From Treponema sp. (GTDB taxonomy: Bacteria; Spirochaetota; Spirochaetia; Treponematales; Treponemataceae): a DNA stretch of 7,738 bases. A program made the position numbers and the translations under genes. Under the pieces are notes generated by a model, which was not told the DNA's origin, made no database searches, and was given only the letters and a program-made list of their open reading frames with translations. This document shows, one piece after another, positions 1-6,656 of the stretch; the first letter of the stretch is position 1, and each line of letters begins with the position of its first letter. The stretch is taken from positions 1 to 7,738 of the forward strand of contig JAEDFX010000101.1 of assembly GCA_016297805.1 (NCBI GenBank). The letters run 5' to 3'.

Positions 1-5
1 AGTTT

Positions 6-686
6 ATGTTTGAACAAAACAAATGTCTTGTCCATTATTGCCGCAACTTAGCACTCTCTACATTTGATGAACAGGGAAATCTTTCTGCAGAAAAAAATTA
101 TTGTCTCGATCATATTCCAGACCCTGGCAAAGTAAAAGATGAAGTTTACAAATATATTGCAGAACATGAAAAAATAATTGGTTTGAATGCCAGCGGACTT
201 ATTTTTTCCAATATTGATTTTTCCAATAAAAAATTTTTTGGATGTAATTTTACAAACTGTACTTTTATCAACAATCACTCAGATAATTTTCTTGCTCGTA
301 TGTGTATATTTGATTTTGCAACCTTTAACGACTGTAATTTCATTCACAGCAAAACACTTTTTACATCCTTCGCCGATGCGACTTTCACACATACACTCTT
401 CACATCCAGTGATATGATTCAGAACAACTTTAACGGTATAAAAGCTTATCAGTCCTCTTTTGATGATTCAGATCTTTTTAATTCCAGATTCATCACTGCA
501 ACTCTAGTCGATACATCATTTCGTAACTGCAATCTGAAAAAAACTATGTTTTATAATACAAAACGAACAAACGTTTCCTTCAAAATGTCAAATACCCGAG
601 AAGCACTATTTTCTCCTAACGGAAATTCTCTAACCATGGGCGATACACAGTTTGGAAATTCTATTGTTGATGGAGATACATTATGA
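6..686 (+). CDS. Pentapeptide-repeat protein with N-terminal Cys/His cluster
   Basis: A 226-residue protein. From about residue 62 to 200 it shows a run of five-residue repeats with Phe or Leu at the central position and small or polar residues between (for example FSNID, FFGCN, FTNCT, FATFN, SFADA, SFDDS, DLFNS, SFRNC). This is the pattern of pentapeptide-repeat right-handed quadrilateral beta-helices. The first 40 residues differ: C7, H10, C12, C33 and H36 form a C-x4-C...C-x2-H arrangement that could bind zinc, ending in DHIPDP. No signal peptide or membrane segment is visible, so it is probably cytoplasmic. Family members act as scaffolds or protein-binding modules, sometimes as gyrase-binding DNA mimics; nothing here shows which. 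The stop overlaps the next gene's ATG, suggesting translational coupling. Only 5 bases precede the ATG, so the ribosome binding site is unseen and an earlier in-frame start outside the window cannot be excluded. Confidence 0.8.
   Translation: MFEQNKCLVHYCRNLALSTFDEQGNLSAEKNYCLDHIPDPGKVKDEVYKYIAEHEKIIGLNASGLIFSNIDFSNKKFFGCNFTNCTFINNHSDNFLARMCIFDFATFNDCNFIHSKTLFTSFADATFTHTLFTSSDMIQNNFNGIKAYQSSFDDSDLFNSRFITATLVDTSFRNCNLKKTMFYNTKRTNVSFKMSNTREALFSPNGNSLTMGDTQFGNSIVDGDTL
672..676 (+). promoter_or_regulatory. Ribosome binding site of the MBL-fold hydrolase gene
   Basis: GGAGA lies 6 nt before the ATG at 683, inside the end of the pentapeptide gene. It supports starting the hydrolase at 683, in the ATGA overlap, and shows that the gene can recruit ribosomes itself as well as by coupling. 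Confidence 0.6.
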
Positions 687-1237
687 AGATTTATTTTCAT
701 CTGAACGCTGGTGGCTTTTCTAATTGTTATGTTGTTGTTAATGAAGATACCAGTGAAGCCATCATAATTGATCCGGGAAAAGTCACAGAAGAAATTATAT
801 CTCAGATAGAAGATAATCATTTTAAACTTGCAGCCGTTTTGATTACCCATAATCACGGTTCCCATGTTGATGGATTAAAAACTCTTAGAAAAATATATTC
901 TCCAAAGATTTTTGCTGCTGACTGGGAAGTTGCAGGAAATGATACTACGGTTATACATGGGGACGGAAAAACAAGAATTGCAAAAATGCAGGTTCGTTAT
1001 ATGACAATTCCTGGTCACACCGCCGATTCTGTTGTTTACAACATTGGAAACGTTCTTTTTACTGGTGATGTACTTTCTGCCGGTGAAATTGGCGCAACAA
1101 ATTCCAGCTATTCAGAATACATTTTACGTTCAAATATTGAACAGAAGATTTTCTCTCAACTAGACAGTGTGATTTTAATGCCCGGACACGGTCCACCTAC
1201 AACTTTGGGTGCCGTGAAAGAAATTATTTTGAAATAA
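683..1237 (+). CDS. Metallo-beta-lactamase-fold hydrolase (glyoxalase II-like) with altered metal motif
   Basis: A 184-residue single-domain protein of the MBL superfamily, in the size class of small glyoxalase II-like hydrolases. Visible elements in order: an N-terminal strand with NCYVV at residues 14-18; IIIDPG at 28-32; the metal motif THNHGSH at 55-61 followed by VDG; PGHT with H112; FTGD with D129; and PGHG with H169. H56, H58, H61, H112, D129 and H169 match the usual zinc ligands. The Asp of HxHxDH, normally a ligand of the second metal and important for activating water, is Ser60 (codon TCC). The protein could therefore bind one metal, have altered chemistry, or belong to a subfamily that tolerates this change. 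The substrate cannot be told; thioesters such as S-lactoylglutathione are the family's classic ones. It overlaps the pentapeptide gene upstream by 4 nt, and its last 14 nt overlap the convergent gene. Confidence 0.85.
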   Translation: MKIYFHLNAGGFSNCYVVVNEDTSEAIIIDPGKVTEEIISQIEDNHFKLAAVLITHNHGSHVDGLKTLRKIYSPKIFAADWEVAGNDTTVIHGDGKTRIAKMQVRYMTIPGHTADSVVYNIGNVLFTGDVLSAGEIGATNSSYSEYILRSNIEQKIFSQLDSVILMPGHGPPTTLGAVKEIILK

Positions 1238-3074
1238 GTGCAATATTTCCACAAACAATGCCGTATTTGTCAAAAACATAATCATTTAATGCAATTGCGG
1301 CATCTTCAAAGCCCTTACCTTCAGTCTGTTTAATGTATGCAGCCAGCTCAGGTGTATACTTCATAACACTTCCCCTGTTTGCCAGATGAACAAAATAATT
1401 TGCAACTTCAGAAAGTCTCTGCTGCATAATGTAAGCCATGAACTCATTATGCATCAAATAATCATCATTCACATCATAACCAAGAGTCGGCTGACTCTTA
1501 AAATAATCAATCAGGAAGTCCAGACTAGTTGGATCCATAGTATAATAAACTGCCGAAACAAAATTGCGAAATTCCTCATCTCTAAAGAAAATTGTATGCC
1601 AGCCTTCATGAGCCAGTAAAGTCGCCCGCAAATAGTCATCTGACTCCTGAGAAATTGAAGCAATTCCACCTTTATTTGCCTTTACCATAAGACCATCAGC
1701 TTCAAGTTCCAGCAATCCATTCTTAATCAAAATCTTTTTAAGAAGTAATTCTTCCTTATTTAAAACAAAACCGGTTTCTGCAGCCTTGTTAAAAAATCTG
1801 GCCATACTTTCTGCACTATAATCATGAGCATTATAACCATGCTTACCTTCCAGTTCCTCATTAGAAACAAGCCGACCTTTGTACCCTTGTTTTTCAACAA
1901 AGTAAGCCAGTCTACGGAAGAAATTGTCCTGTACAGCATAATTTCGAGTATCAAAAAACAGAATTTCAGGATATCGGTCCCATTTAAACACCTCGTAATC
2001 CAAGGTTCGCCAGTAAGAAGGCTTATACTTCAAAATCAGGCCAGGATCAGTTCTAACTGCCGACACAACCTCTTTTTCTGCAATATGAGTTGCGCGTAAA
2101 ATAACACTGGAAACACATTCCCTATTTGACATCAATTCAATTCTTGAGAATGGAGCTTTCATAGCCGCAGAAGGAATTACTACTTCCCGAGCAGAAGTTA
2201 CATTATTAATGAATATTTTTTCTCCACCAATATTGATTTCTGCCCTGACTGATTTTTCTGTAGTAGTTTTCATATCCTCATCAGGTTTCAGTCCCACAAT
2301 AAATTCAGGCATTGTTGTTTTTGCAGAATTCTGAACTGGGAAAAGCATTGAAGCACCAGAAAAATCAAATACTGAATTTGTAAAATCAACTACACCACCA
2401 TTGCAGGCAAATCCGTAAAATGGAATATCTGATGTAAGATCAAAGCCTATTTCTGCAGGTACCACACAAGCCGCAACAACTTTACATTTTATATCTGAAT
2501 AAACAAAAAAGCCTTCAGGAACAACCTTGGAAATATCATCATTTTTTTGAATTGCAAATGAAACATCAAAAACATCTGGAGCCTGCTTTAGATTACCCTG
2601 AATAAGAATTCGTCTGTTGTCTGGATAAAGCTGCTTAATAAATTTACCTTTGGCAGTAAAATCTTCTTTAGTTAGGAATCCATATTTAAAAGCAAGACTC
2701 GGAGCAGCTTCCAAAAGCTCCAGTTGTTTTTTTGTAGGCTTCAGCTGAAGACGAACAGTAAGGGCAACAGTAGATTTATCCTGAAAAATTTCCGAGAACA
2801 TTTCCTTCTGGGCTTTAGTAAATTTAAAATCTGCATAAGAAGATGATTTAATAACTCCACTTTGAGCGCTGGAATCCAATGCTATAAGTGATGACATTTC
2901 GTTCTTGCCATAACATTCCAGATGAACTGCAGAACGACTTTTTGTTGCACAAATCAAAATCACAGCAGCTAAATCTACTATAATAAATACAGCAATAGCA
3001 GTAAAAAATTTTTTCTGAGCAGGAGAAAATTTATTCATTTTATTTTTAATTTTTGAAAAGTCCATCATCTTCAT
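1224..3074 (-). CDS. Membrane-anchored protein with C-terminal HExxH zinc-peptidase-like domain
   Basis: A 616-residue protein I do not recognise as a named family. A basic N-terminus (about residues 1-22) is followed by one hydrophobic segment at about 23-43 with no convincing signal-peptidase site, so the rest is probably held outside the cytoplasmic membrane by an uncleaved anchor. Residues about 50-340 are rich in predicted strand and look like a non-catalytic ectodomain. The C-terminal part carries LLAHEGWH, with H489, E490 and H493 forming HExxH, and 51 residues later HNEFMAY with E544, a plausible third zinc ligand as in gluzincin peptidases. This suggests a zinc peptidase or a peptidase-derived fold; activity is inferred from the motif only. 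No Shine-Dalgarno sequence precedes the ATG at 3074; ATGs at 3068 and 3065 are nearly equivalent alternatives. The 3' end overlaps the MBL hydrolase by 14 nt. Confidence 0.75.
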   Translation of the reverse strand: MKMMDFSKIKNKMNKFSPAQKKFFTAIAVFIIVDLAAVILICATKSRSAVHLECYGKNEMSSLIALDSSAQSGVIKSSSYADFKFTKAQKEMFSEIFQDKSTVALTVRLQLKPTKKQLELLEAAPSLAFKYGFLTKEDFTAKGKFIKQLYPDNRRILIQGNLKQAPDVFDVSFAIQKNDDISKVVPEGFFVYSDIKCKVVAACVVPAEIGFDLTSDIPFYGFACNGGVVDFTNSVFDFSGASMLFPVQNSAKTTMPEFIVGLKPDEDMKTTTEKSVRAEINIGGEKIFINNVTSAREVVIPSAAMKAPFSRIELMSNRECVSSVILRATHIAEKEVVSAVRTDPGLILKYKPSYWRTLDYEVFKWDRYPEILFFDTRNYAVQDNFFRRLAYFVEKQGYKGRLVSNEELEGKHGYNAHDYSAESMARFFNKAAETGFVLNKEELLLKKILIKNGLLELEADGLMVKANKGGIASISQESDDYLRATLLAHEGWHTIFFRDEEFRNFVSAVYYTMDPTSLDFLIDYFKSQPTLGYDVNDDYLMHNEFMAYIMQQRLSEVANYFVHLANRGSVMKYTPELAAYIKQTEGKGFEDAAIALNDYVFDKYGIVCGNIALISK

Positions 3075-3080
3075 ACTATA

Positions 3081-3086
3081 ACTATA
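3081..3086 (-). promoter_or_regulatory. Possible -10 box for the HEGWH protein gene
   Basis: TATAGT (five of six matches to TATAAT) ends 6 nt before the ATG at 3074. A second identical TATAGT lies directly after it at 3075-3080. No good -35 is seen. If used, transcription would start at or next to an ATG (3074, or 3068 with the second copy), giving an almost leaderless mRNA, which would fit the missing Shine-Dalgarno sequence. In this AT-rich spacer such boxes also arise by chance. Confidence 0.3.
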
Positions 3087-3105
3087 ACAAATTTAATAAA
3101 AAGTT

Positions 3106-3111
3106 TATACT
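3106..3111 (+). promoter_or_regulatory. Possible -10 box for the 145-residue protein gene
   Basis: TATACT (five of six matches to TATAAT) ends 7 nt before the ATG at 3119, and no Shine-Dalgarno sequence is visible in the 44-bp spacer. No clear -35 lies 16-18 nt upstream. Together with the mirrored boxes on the other strand this suggests divergent promoters giving leaderless or nearly leaderless transcripts. The evidence is motif spacing only. Confidence 0.3.
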
Positions 3112-3118
3112 AAAAATT

Positions 3119-3556
3119 ATGGTTGTAATAATTCCTCACCCTACAGAAGAACTTAAACTCATAAAATTCCAGAAGGAATTGATAAAACTCTTGAATTGTG
3201 AAGGAAAAGTTTATTATGCCCACCAGCCTGTATGGTTTGAATTGCCAGAAGAATTTTCTGCTGATTCAAAAACAGATCTAAAAAACATAGGCAAACATAT
3301 AAATCAAATCACTGTTTTTTCACCAGAATACCATAAGGATGATGTGGTAATTCCTATTATGATAAATGAAGTAAAAGTTTTTTTTACATTACTTCACAGA
3401 TACAAAAAAAATGACAGCAAAGGTTCTGAATTAAATTCCTTACCTTCACTGCCACCCTGTCCTGTTTCAAGACTTAAGATTTTCCGCATTGCAATAAGTG
3501 AACAAATTTCAGAAAATTCCAAAGCCCTTAAGGATTTTGTATGGATAAAACTATGA
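3119..3556 (+). CDS. Hypothetical protein, 145 residues
   Basis: Not recognised. The protein begins MVVIIPHPTEELKL and looks soluble: no signal peptide, no membrane segment, mixed charged and hydrophobic stretches consistent with an alpha/beta fold. Visible features are an early strand VVIIPHP (residues 2-8), a YYAHQPVWFELPE segment at about 32-44, a strand pair around VVIPIM and VKVFFTLLHRY in the middle, a low-complexity linker (SELNSLPSLPPCP) near 104-116, and a last segment RLKIFRIAISEQ. A TTG start at 3053 in the same frame is less likely because it would run over the start of the divergent gene and add a low-complexity N-terminus. ATG 3119 has no Shine-Dalgarno sequence. The stop codon overlaps the end of ilvN by 6 nt. 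It is transcribed away from its left neighbour and toward ilvN, so it appears to be a single-gene unit. Confidence 0.6.
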   Translation: MVVIIPHPTEELKLIKFQKELIKLLNCEGKVYYAHQPVWFELPEEFSADSKTDLKNIGKHINQITVFSPEYHKDDVVIPIMINEVKVFFTLLHRYKKNDSKGSELNSLPSLPPCPVSRLKIFRIAISEQISENSKALKDFVWIKL

Positions 3557-4045
3557 ATCCATTACAACGCTGCCACGTTCCATTGCAGTAAGACCAGTTC
3601 TTACATATTCAAGGATTCCGTATGGTTCAAGCAAACGGAGCAAGCTTTCAATTTTAGCTTCACTACCAGTAATTTCAATAATTACAGATTCAAGTCCTAC
3701 ATCAACAATACGAGCCTTGTAAATATCACAAGTTTCAATGATTGTTCCACGATTGTTAGCTTCTGCCTTTACCTTAATCAAAGCCATTTCGCGCTGAACA
3801 GATGATTCTGATTCACATTTCTTAATAGAAATAACTTCCTGCAATTTAGCAAGCTGCTTCTGAATCTGTTCAAGAATGTATTCATCACCTTTAACAACAA
3901 TTGTCATTCTTGAATGATTTGGATTATGAGTTTCACATACAGTCAAAGAGTCAATATTATATCCACGACGACTGAACAAACCAGAAACACGGCTAAGAAC
4001 ACCGGCTTTATTTTCTACTAAAACAGACAATACAAATTTATTCAT
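3551..4045 (-). CDS. ilvN: Acetolactate synthase small (regulatory) subunit
   Basis: A 164-residue protein, the normal length for the IlvN/IlvH regulatory subunit of acetohydroxyacid synthase. This subunit activates the catalytic ThDP-dependent subunit IlvB and confers feedback inhibition by valine in the first common step of branched-chain amino acid synthesis. Residues about 4-75 form an ACT domain with the typical start LSVLVENKAGVLSRVSGLFS, then RRGYNIDSL and a conserved THNPNHSRMTIVV segment. The remaining half matches the C-terminal domain, with MALIKVKA, a long strand around IVDVGLESVIIEITG, and LLEPYGILEYVRTG near the end. GAGGT at 4052-4056 is a good ribosome binding site 6 nt before the ATG. 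The gene lies 97 bp downstream of thrA on the same strand, separated by an inverted repeat. Cotranscription is possible but not shown. No ilvB is in the window, which is unusual since ilvB often sits just upstream of ilvN. The symbol ilvH would serve equally. Confidence 0.93.
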   Translation of the reverse strand: MNKFVLSVLVENKAGVLSRVSGLFSRRGYNIDSLTVCETHNPNHSRMTIVVKGDEYILEQIQKQLAKLQEVISIKKCESESSVQREMALIKVKAEANNRGTIIETCDIYKARIVDVGLESVIIEITGSEAKIESLLRLLEPYGILEYVRTGLTAMERGSVVMDS

Positions 4046-4067
4046 ATATATACCTCAAATAAAATTT

Positions 4068-4136
4068 AACCGCAGATAAACACAGATAAACGCTGATTAA
4101 TAAAATATCTGCGTCCATCCCCGTTCATCTGTGGTT
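4068..4136. repeat. 69-bp imperfect inverted repeat with 10-bp units between thrA and ilvN
   Basis: Two 30-bp arms (4068-4097 and 4107-4136) flank a 9-bp AT centre. Arm against reverse-complemented arm gives 22 identities in 30. Each arm is itself three roughly 10-bp units: on the left CGCAGATAAA, CACAGATAAA, CGCTGATTAA; on the right ATCTGCGTCC, ATCCCCGTTC, ATCTGTGGTT. Both ends carry AACC reading inward. In RNA of the thrA-ilvN sense strand, five of the eight differences become G-U pairs, so 27 of 30 positions pair. From memory, sequences of the type AACCACAGATGAACACAGAT occur between genes in many unrelated bacteria; I cannot check copy number here. The element nearly fills the spacer, starting 6 bp after thrA and ending 22 bp before the ilvN ATG, just outside its ribosome binding site. 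Confidence 0.88.
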
Positions 4137-4142
4137 TATAAT

Positions 4143-6644
4143 CTATCGCTCTGGATTAAAGCTGACTGTGCGGAGAATATCTCCAAATACACCGGCAGCT
4201 GTTACTCCAGCACCTGCACCATAACCGCGTACAGTCAATGGTATTGGCTGATAGCGTTCTGTATAGAATACAAATGCGTTTTCACCGCCGCGCACAGAAT
4301 ACAATGGATCTGTTACAGGAACTTCCATCATACCTACACTAACTTTACCGTCTTTAATTGTGGCACCCATTCTAAGAACCATGTTCTTTTTCTTGAGTTC
4401 AGCCATTTTCTTTTCAAAGTATTCATCAACTTCTGGAAGCTTAGCCATAAATTCATCTACAGTTCCGCTTGCGTCAAAGCTGTCTGGGAATACTTTAAAC
4501 ATTTCAATGTCAGTAAGTTCAATATCGTAGCCAGATTCGCGGGCAATAATCAAAGCTTTGCGGGCAACATCTTTACCTTCCAAATCGTCACGAGGATCAG
4601 GTTCAGTATAGCGGAGTTCCTTAGCTTCTTTTACAGCCTGACTGAATTTAACACCTTCATCAAGCTTACCAAAGATATAAGAAAGAGAACCAGACATAAT
4701 TCCGTTAAAGCTTTCAAGCTTATCACCAGACTTATAAAGATTCTGTAAAGTATCAATAATAGGAAGACCAGCACCTACGTTTGTTTCGTAAAGGAAGCGG
4801 CGGTTCATTTTGTTAGCGGCACGGCGCAATTCATGGTAGAAGTTAATATCCATAGAGTTAGCCCGTTTGTTAGGAGTAGCAATAGACATACCTGCGTTGA
4901 TAATGTCCAGATAACGTTCTGGCAAATCGTAAGAAGCAGTACAGTCAACAAATACAGGATTCAATGGCTTCTTTTCTTTTACAAATTTAATGATATCATC
5001 AACGTTCTGAGGTCCGAATGGGAAATCTGGCTTTTTCATCTGATCACGCCAGTTAGAAAGGTCAATTCCATCCTCATTCAAAATCATACCGTCAATTGTT
5101 GTGATGGCAAGAACTTTAATATCAACATTTTCTTTAAGAAGCTTATCATGCTGCTGGTAAATCTGGTCAATCATAGTTCCACCAATTGTACCGGCACCAA
5201 ATGCAAATACTTCAATAGTCTGAGCTGTGTGGAAGAAGAATTGATGAACGGCTTTTACAGCAGTATCAGCAAATTCATTTTCAATTACAGCAGAAATACA
5301 ACGTTCGTTAGAGCCCTGAGCAATTGCAAGAATATTGATATCTTGAGAAGAAAGAGCATTGAAGAATTTTGAAGCAACACCGCGGTTAGCAATCATACCG
5401 TCCCCAACAACAGAAACAATTGCACAGTCATGACGAACTTCAACTTCATCAATTAATTTTTCACGGATTTCAAGTTCAAACTTAGCAGCCAAAGCATCTT
5501 TTACTTTTGCAGCTTCATCGTCTTTTACACAGAAAGAAATTGTATATTCAGAAGAAGACTGAGTAATCAAAAGGATTGAAACACCAGCGCCAGATACAGC
5601 AGAGAAAATCTTACTAGCCATACCAGAGCGGCCTCTCATTAAAGAACCGCCTACAGAAATCATAGCAACCCGTTTCAAAGAAGAAATACCACAGATGCTT
5701 GATTTAGCGCGGCTTTCAAAAGGACCTTTACCAATACGTGTTCCACGGGCACTAGGATTATGAGAGTTCAAACTCCAGGCTTCAATGCCTTTTGCCTGAA
5801 GTGGTGCAATTGTTTTTGGATGAAGAACTTTAGAACCAAAGAATGAAAGCTCCATAGATTCTTCATAAGTCATATCATCAACAAGGATTGCATCTTTTAC
5901 AACGCGAGGATCTGCAGTGTAAACTCCGTCAACGTCAGTCCAGAATTCAACACGTTTTGCACGCAAAGAAGAACCAATAATTGCAGCAGAGAAGTCAGAA
6001 CCGTTACGTCCCAAAAGCCCCATTACAGGTTTAGCTTCAGGATTTGCTTTATAAGTACAAACAAAGCCTGGAAACAAAAGAATACGAGTCTGAGTAGGAC
6101 TTGCACCATCACGGAAAGGAGCACAAGCTTCATTACAAAGAGCGTAATCAGCTTCCCCTTCTTTCTGGTTAGTATTTGTAAATACGAATTTTCTAGAATC
6201 AAGATAAATAACACTCTGCTTTTTAGCCAAGAGAACAGCTTCCATAATTGGAGCAGAGAGAAGTTCACCCATACCCATAATGCGGCAGTGAACTGTATCA
6301 GGACACTCACCAAAGCTTACACAGCCGGCAAGGAGTTTTTCCAATTCAACAAAGTTAGGCTCAATTTTAGCCATTGTCTTTTCAGCATCAAAACCAGGAA
6401 GCTTAGACTGAAGTTCAAGACAGATTTCATTGTGAGTATTGCGTAAGTCTGTTACGTAATTTGCACCACTAATGCCGTTAGTTGTAGCATCAATTGCAGA
6501 CTGGAGACTGTTAGAAACACCAGCACAAGCACTTACAACAACACTAATACGATCTTCTTTTGCACGATTAATAATGATTTCGGAAGAAGCCAGAATGCGG
6601 CGGGCGTTGGCCATAGATGTGCCGCCGAATTTGAGAGTAATCAT
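4143..6644 (-). CDS. thrA: Bifunctional aspartokinase / homoserine dehydrogenase
   Basis: An 833-residue fused enzyme (E. coli ThrA is 820). It phosphorylates aspartate and reduces aspartate semialdehyde to homoserine, the first and third steps toward threonine and methionine. The kinase domain has LKFGGTSM at 4-11, GMGELLSAPIM at 124-134, GRNGSDFSAA at 212-221, WTDVDGVYTADPR at 235-247 and FGSKVLHPKTI at 269-279. Two ACT-type regulatory domains follow: about 325-400 (AMISVGG, LLITQSSSE) and 405-470 (AIVSVVGDGM, LAIAQGSNE). In the family these bind threonine. The dehydrogenase part has the NAD(P)-binding FGAGTIGG at 482-489, ATPNKRAN at 589-596, NVGAGLPII at 622-630, GIMSGSLSYIF at 648-658, EPDPRDDLEGKDVARK at 681-696 and RGYGAGAGVTAAGVF near the end. 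An in-frame ATG at 6695 would add 17 residues outside the family pattern and has its AGG directly against the start, so 6644 was chosen. The coding frame is intact, with no missing key motif. Confidence 0.96.
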   Translation of the reverse strand: MITLKFGGTSMANARRILASSEIIINRAKEDRISVVVSACAGVSNSLQSAIDATTNGISGANYVTDLRNTHNEICLELQSKLPGFDAEKTMAKIEPNFVELEKLLAGCVSFGECPDTVHCRIMGMGELLSAPIMEAVLLAKKQSVIYLDSRKFVFTNTNQKEGEADYALCNEACAPFRDGASPTQTRILLFPGFVCTYKANPEAKPVMGLLGRNGSDFSAAIIGSSLRAKRVEFWTDVDGVYTADPRVVKDAILVDDMTYEESMELSFFGSKVLHPKTIAPLQAKGIEAWSLNSHNPSARGTRIGKGPFESRAKSSICGISSLKRVAMISVGGSLMRGRSGMASKIFSAVSGAGVSILLITQSSSEYTISFCVKDDEAAKVKDALAAKFELEIREKLIDEVEVRHDCAIVSVVGDGMIANRGVASKFFNALSSQDINILAIAQGSNERCISAVIENEFADTAVKAVHQFFFHTAQTIEVFAFGAGTIGGTMIDQIYQQHDKLLKENVDIKVLAITTIDGMILNEDGIDLSNWRDQMKKPDFPFGPQNVDDIIKFVKEKKPLNPVFVDCTASYDLPERYLDIINAGMSIATPNKRANSMDINFYHELRRAANKMNRRFLYETNVGAGLPIIDTLQNLYKSGDKLESFNGIMSGSLSYIFGKLDEGVKFSQAVKEAKELRYTEPDPRDDLEGKDVARKALIIARESGYDIELTDIEMFKVFPDSFDASGTVDEFMAKLPEVDEYFEKKMAELKKKNMVLRMGATIKDGKVSVGMMEVPVTDPLYSVRGGENAFVFYTERYQPIPLTVRGYGAGAGVTAAGVFGDILRTVSFNPER

Positions 6645-6649
6645 AGATA

Positions 6650-6656
6650 CCTTCTT
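6650..6656 (-). promoter_or_regulatory. Ribosome binding site of thrA (decides the start)
   Basis: AAGAAGG lies 5 nt before the ATG at 6644, close to the ideal Shine-Dalgarno sequence and spacing. Starting here gives MITLKFGGTSM, the usual N-terminus of aspartokinases. Confidence 0.75.

Noticed and set aside
551..865. 104-codon open frame on the - strand
   Set aside because: Antisense across the pentapeptide/hydrolase junction, where the + strand frames carry clear family motifs.
2936..3008. Lipoprotein signal in the HEGWH protein (VILIC near residue 42)
   Set aside because: The residue before Cys is Ile rather than Gly/Ala/Ser, and the N-terminal region before the hydrophobic stretch is long, so an uncleaved anchor fits better.
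3053..3118. Upstream TTG start for the 145-residue protein
   Set aside because: It would overlap the divergent gene's start and add a Ser/Tyr/Asn/Lys-rich tail; ATG 3119 gives a sensible N-terminus.
4068..4136. CRISPR array or rho-independent terminator
   Set aside because: The units are about 10 bp with no spacers, so it is not a CRISPR array. The stem is not followed by a clean T-run on the - strand (only an interrupted AAATTTTATTT), so a normal terminator is not supported, though weak termination is possible.
4131..4748. 205-codon open frame on the + strand
   Set aside because: It lies almost wholly antisense to the C-terminal part of thrA, starts inside the inverted repeat, and its Phe/Ser/Thr-rich translation shows no domain. 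It is a shadow of thrA codon use.
4833..5372. 179-codon open frame on the + strand
   Set aside because: Antisense to conserved thrA regions (second ACT domain and dehydrogenase Rossmann motif). No recognisable protein features.
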